In this document: piece by piece, positions 18,023 to 20,793 of the stretch
How the letters are laid out: each line of letters opens with the position of its first letter
How positions within the stretch are numbered: position 1 is the stretch's first letter
NCBI GenBank assembly: GCA_016183835.1
Contig: JACPDV010000486.1
Coordinates: forward strand, 1-20,793
DNA length: 20,793 nt
Source of the DNA: Armatimonadota bacterium
GTDB lineage: Bacteria > Armatimonadota > UBA10988
Reading direction: 5' to 3'
Notes under the pieces: generated by a model
Told to the model about the DNA's origin: nothing
The model's database searches: none
Seen by the model: only the letters and a program-made list of their open reading frames with translations
Position numbers and translations under genes: made by a program

Positions 18023-20793
18023 CACTGCTCCTCCGCGCCCGGCAACTCGTGCTCGGGGTTGAAATCGCGGATGAAGGCCTCATCCTCGGGGGTCAGGGCG
18101 GAGATCTGCCGCCACACGTAAGGCCGGCGCAGGACGTGCTCGGAGAGCCAGCGCACGAAGTCGTCGACCAGCGTGTGCATGATGGGGATGTCGAAGAGGG
18201 TGAGGATGGTGCCGACCGCGAGGCCGCCGAGGACGGTGGTGCCCAACGGTTGGTAGGCGTCCATGCCGGTCTTTGGCCAGAACGCAAGAGGGATCATCAC
18301 CACCCAGGTGGTACCAGCCGTCATCAGGATGGGGCGGAGGCGCTGCGGACAGGCCGTACGGACAGCGATGTGGCGGGGCACCCCGCGGTCGCGGTACTGG
18401 ACGACCAGGTCGACCAGCAGGATGGCGGCGGTGATGTCCATCCCGGTGACGATGATCACCGCCATGATGGAGACTGAGCTGAACGACTGCGCGGCCAGCC
18501 AGAGGGCCACGAACACCCCGGACAGCTCGAGCGGGAGCGAGAAGACCATCTGGAAGGGCGGCAGGAAGCCGCGGAACTGCGCAACCAGAATGAGGAACAT
18601 GAAGATGATGGAGAGTTGCAGGCCGATCAGGAGGCGGCGGAAGCTGTCCATCATCTGGGTCATGTCGCCGCGGGCTTCCAGGCCGTAGCCGGGCGGGAAG
18701 TTAAGCTGCGTCATGGCCTGCATCATGAGGTCCATGGTCACGTCCATGGACGGCTTGCCGCCGATCCGGTAGTAGGCGTTGACGCTCACCACTCTGCGGA
18801 GGTTGTCGTGCTCGATCAGCGTGGGGGTCATCGCGGGCGTGACGCGGGCGACGGTCTTGAGCTGCACCTCCTTGCCGCTGGGTGTGCTCAGGTAGAGGTT
18901 CTCGAGGTCGGCGCCGTTCATCCGGTCCTTCGGCTCGTAGCGCACGAGGAGGGTGTTCTGGCGCAGGTTTGGCAGCCGGTAGAACTCGTTGGTGAGGCCG
19001 CCGCGGGTGGCGTAGTAAGACTGCTCGGCGATGGCCGTGGGGGTGAGGCCGACCTCTGCGGCGCGGGCCTCGTCCACCTCGATCTGCCATGTGGGCTTGG
19101 TCATGTCCCAGCTCGCGGCGATCTGGTGAACGTCGGGCATGGCCTCGCCGAGCTCTACGGTCTTGCGGCCCAGGTCGGCGAGGAGCTGGAGGTCGGTGCC
19201 GTAGATGATCACCGACACGGGCGCCAGGGCGGTGGCCATGACGTCGGAGCCCATCTCCTTGATCTGGAACCGCCGGATGCCGGGGATGGTGGCCATGGCG
19301 CGGGCCTGCACGGCGTCCATGACGTCCCAGATGGTCCGTTGACGCGTGTCCTTGTCGGAGAAAGTGAGCATGAACACGGCGCCGTTGGCCTGGGGCATGG
19401 AGTAGCCGGTGTAGAACGGCGAGAACGACTCGAACATGGTCTCGGTGCCGATCTCGACACTGGCCTTCTCGACCTCGGGGTACTCCGCGAAGATCCGCTC
19501 GATCTGATAGACCGCCTTTTCGGTCTGCTCGAATGACACCCCGGGCTGCATCTCGAGCGCGCCCACGGCCTGCCCCACGTCGGCCAGCGGCATCATCTCG
19601 GAGCCGATGAAGTTGTAGAACACGAAGCCCAGGATGACCGTGGCGAGGATGCGCGCGAGGTTGGTGAAGCGGTGCTGGAGCATCCAGTCGATGACCCGCG
19701 CGTAGCCGCGCTCGAGCCGGTCGAGGAACCGCTGGAAGGGCATCAGCAAACCTTGGTGGAGCCAGCGGTAGGGGCGGAAGACGAGGTCGCGCTCGCGGTC
19801 GGCCTCGGGCCGCAGGAGGGCGACGCAGAGGATGGGGGTGAGGGTGAACGAGACGAGCATGGAGCCGAACAGGGCGTACATGTGCGGGATGATCAGCTCC
19901 ACGAACATCAACTGCGTGATGCCGCCGCAGTAGAGCAAGGGGGTGAGGGCCACCACGATGGTGCAGGTCGAGGAGAAGACGGCCACGCGGACCTCGCCGA
20001 TGCCCTCGATGGTGGCCGTCTTGATGTCGCGCCCCAGCCGCAGGTGGCGCTCGACCGAGTGGATGTCGACGATGGTATCGTCCACCACGCGTCCGATGGC
20101 CATCAGCAGGCCCACCAGCGTGCCGCTGTTGAGCGACATGCCGTGCGGAATCAGGCCCAGCACGGCGATCAACAGGGAGAGCGGGATGACGGTGATGGCG
20201 ATCAGCGTGGCCCGCCACTCGCCGAGGAACAGGAGCATGACGAACGCGGTCATCAGAATTGCGGTCGCCAGTTCCTCAATCAAGTTGTGGAACAGAATAT
20301 TGACGAAACGAGAATTATCGTAGGATACATCAAGATGGACGCCCGGGTAGTCCTGCTCGATCTTGCGGATCTCGGCCAGCACGCGGGGCACCACCTGGGC
20401 CGAGCTGGCGTCCGGGTTCTGGATCACCGACACCTCGATGGAGGGGATCACCCGGCCTTCCTCGCCGGGGCCGTGGCGCAGGTAGTGGTAGGCGCTGCGC
20501 CGCTCCCAGTAGGTGTCCTCGACACGGGCCACATCGCGCAGGTAAACGACCCGCGGGAAGCTGCGGTAGGCGTTGTTCGCCCCGGGCGCTGCGGGGGCAC
20601 CGGTCGGGGCGCCGGCGGAGGCGTTCCCCTCCGCCGCGTCGCCCCCCATCCCGCCGCCCGACATCCCGCCGCCGGCTCCCGCCCCCGGCGCGGCCCGGCC
20701 GGCACCCGGCGTCTGGCCGGCCAGCGGGTAGTTCGCGACGGTACGCGCGTCGACCGCGCGGGTGTCGAGCCGGATGATCTCCTCGCTCCGCCC
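18022..20793 (-). CDS. RND-family efflux transporter, partial (5' end beyond the window)
   Basis: The frame is open to the window edge, so 923 residues are visible of an expected 1030 or more. Family features include the periplasmic porter text RVIPSIEVSVIQNPDASSAQ, then TM2-TM6 with GRVVDDTIVDIHSVERHL. In that segment the paired aspartates (codons 20077-20082) are the TM4 proton-relay pair of HAE-type pumps. The second porter and membrane half follows, with FMFLILVAQFRG and TGMDITAAILLVDL in TM10. The TM10 lysine of AcrB is replaced by threonine here (18430-18432), though an Asp lies two residues before it. A Gly/Ala/Pro-rich stretch (20571-20718) interrupts the first porter domain. The pump should export toxic or lipid-like compounds with the TolC-like protein; the membrane-fusion partner is probably upstream of the window. 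Confidence 0.9.
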   Translation of the reverse strand, partial: GRSEEIIRLDTRAVDARTVANYPLAGQTPGAGRAAPGAGAGGGMSGGGMGGDAAEGNASAGAPTGAPAAPGANNAYRSFPRVVYLRDVARVEDTYWERRSAYHYLRHGPGEEGRVIPSIEVSVIQNPDASSAQVVPRVLAEIRKIEQDYPGVHLDVSYDNSRFVNILFHNLIEELATAILMTAFVMLLFLGEWRATLIAITVIPLSLLIAVLGLIPHGMSLNSGTLVGLLMAIGRVVDDTIVDIHSVERHLRLGRDIKTATIEGIGEVRVAVFSSTCTIVVALTPLLYCGGITQLMFVELIIPHMYALFGSMLVSFTLTPILCVALLRPEADRERDLVFRPYRWLHQGLLMPFQRFLDRLERGYARVIDWMLQHRFTNLARILATVILGFVFYNFIGSEMMPLADVGQAVGALEMQPGVSFEQTEKAVYQIERIFAEYPEVEKASVEIGTETMFESFSPFYTGYSMPQANGAVFMLTFSDKDTRQRTIWDVMDAVQARAMATIPGIRRFQIKEMGSDVMATALAPVSVIIYGTDLQLLADLGRKTVELGEAMPDVHQIAASWDMTKPTWQIEVDEARAAEVGLTPTAIAEQSYYATRGGLTNEFYRLPNLRQNTLLVRYEPKDRMNGADLENLYLSTPSGKEVQLKTVARVTPAMTPTLIEHDNLRRVVSVNAYYRIGGKPSMDVTMDLMMQAMTQLNFPPGYGLEARGDMTQMMDSFRRLLIGLQLSIIFMFLILVAQFRGFLPPFQMVFSLPLELSGVFVALWLAAQSFSSVSIMAVIIVTGMDITAAILLVDLVVQYRDRGVPRHIAVRTACPQRLRPILMTAGTTWVVMIPLAFWPKTGMDAYQPLGTTVLGGLAVGTILTLFDIPIMHTLVDDFVRWLSEHVLRRPYVWRQISALTPEDEAFIRDFNPEHELPGAEEQ

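Overview
The window is GC-rich bacterial DNA with Gram-negative features: Sec-type signal peptides, an RND pump and a TolC-like outer-membrane protein. A URO-D-type methyltransferase, a PhoPQ-activated (PqaA-like) protein, a Uma2 nuclease and a very large secreted CBM/toroid/propeller protein suggest an uncultivated Planctomycetota, Armatimonadota or Verrucomicrobiota-like polysaccharide degrader. This placement is inference from gene content; no RNA gene or taxonomic marker is present.

Left (1-4961, + strand): a compact three-gene restriction-modification or defence operon. It encodes a small SAM-binding methylase-like subunit with a clean motif I but no NPPY, a larger Eco57I-like subunit with NPPY but a degraded motif I, and an 851-residue protein joining a GIY-YIG nuclease domain to an SF2 helicase. 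The genes are 1 nt apart and then overlap by 8 nt. This is the most interesting system in the window. The two methylase subunits look complementary, and nuclease plus motor sit in one chain.

Centre (5098-9604): a uroporphyrinogen-decarboxylase-like methyltransferase and a secreted alpha/beta hydrolase, 16 nt apart on +. They converge on a PqaA-like secreted protein on the minus strand that is translationally coupled (ATGA) to a Uma2-family nuclease. The Uma2 N-terminus appears to be broken by a one-base frameshift.

Right-centre (9753-14388, +): one very large secreted protein of about 1544 residues, apparently split by a single-base frameshift near 10728. It has an N-terminal carbohydrate-binding-like sandwich, a GH20b/GH67N-like region, a heparinase II/III-like toroid and sandwich, a second CBM-like domain, and a C-terminal beta-propeller with two DLDGDG loops. 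A large REP-like inverted repeat follows it.

Right (14535-20793, minus strand): a tandem pair of small membrane/envelope proteins. One copy is intact; the other is broken by a block that duplicates 40 bp of its own 3' half. Upstream of them is an efflux operon in the order RND transporter (5' end beyond the window), LTxxQ/Spy-like periplasmic protein, TolC-like outer-membrane protein. Palindromic repeats have invaded the 5' end of the TolC-like gene and put its body out of frame with its best start site.

Four separate reading-frame disruptions lie between about 9.6 and 17.5 kb. They could mean real decay, repeat activity or assembly indels. No tRNA, rRNA, CRISPR array, transposase or integrase was seen. 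No gene-free stretch exceeds 300 bases.
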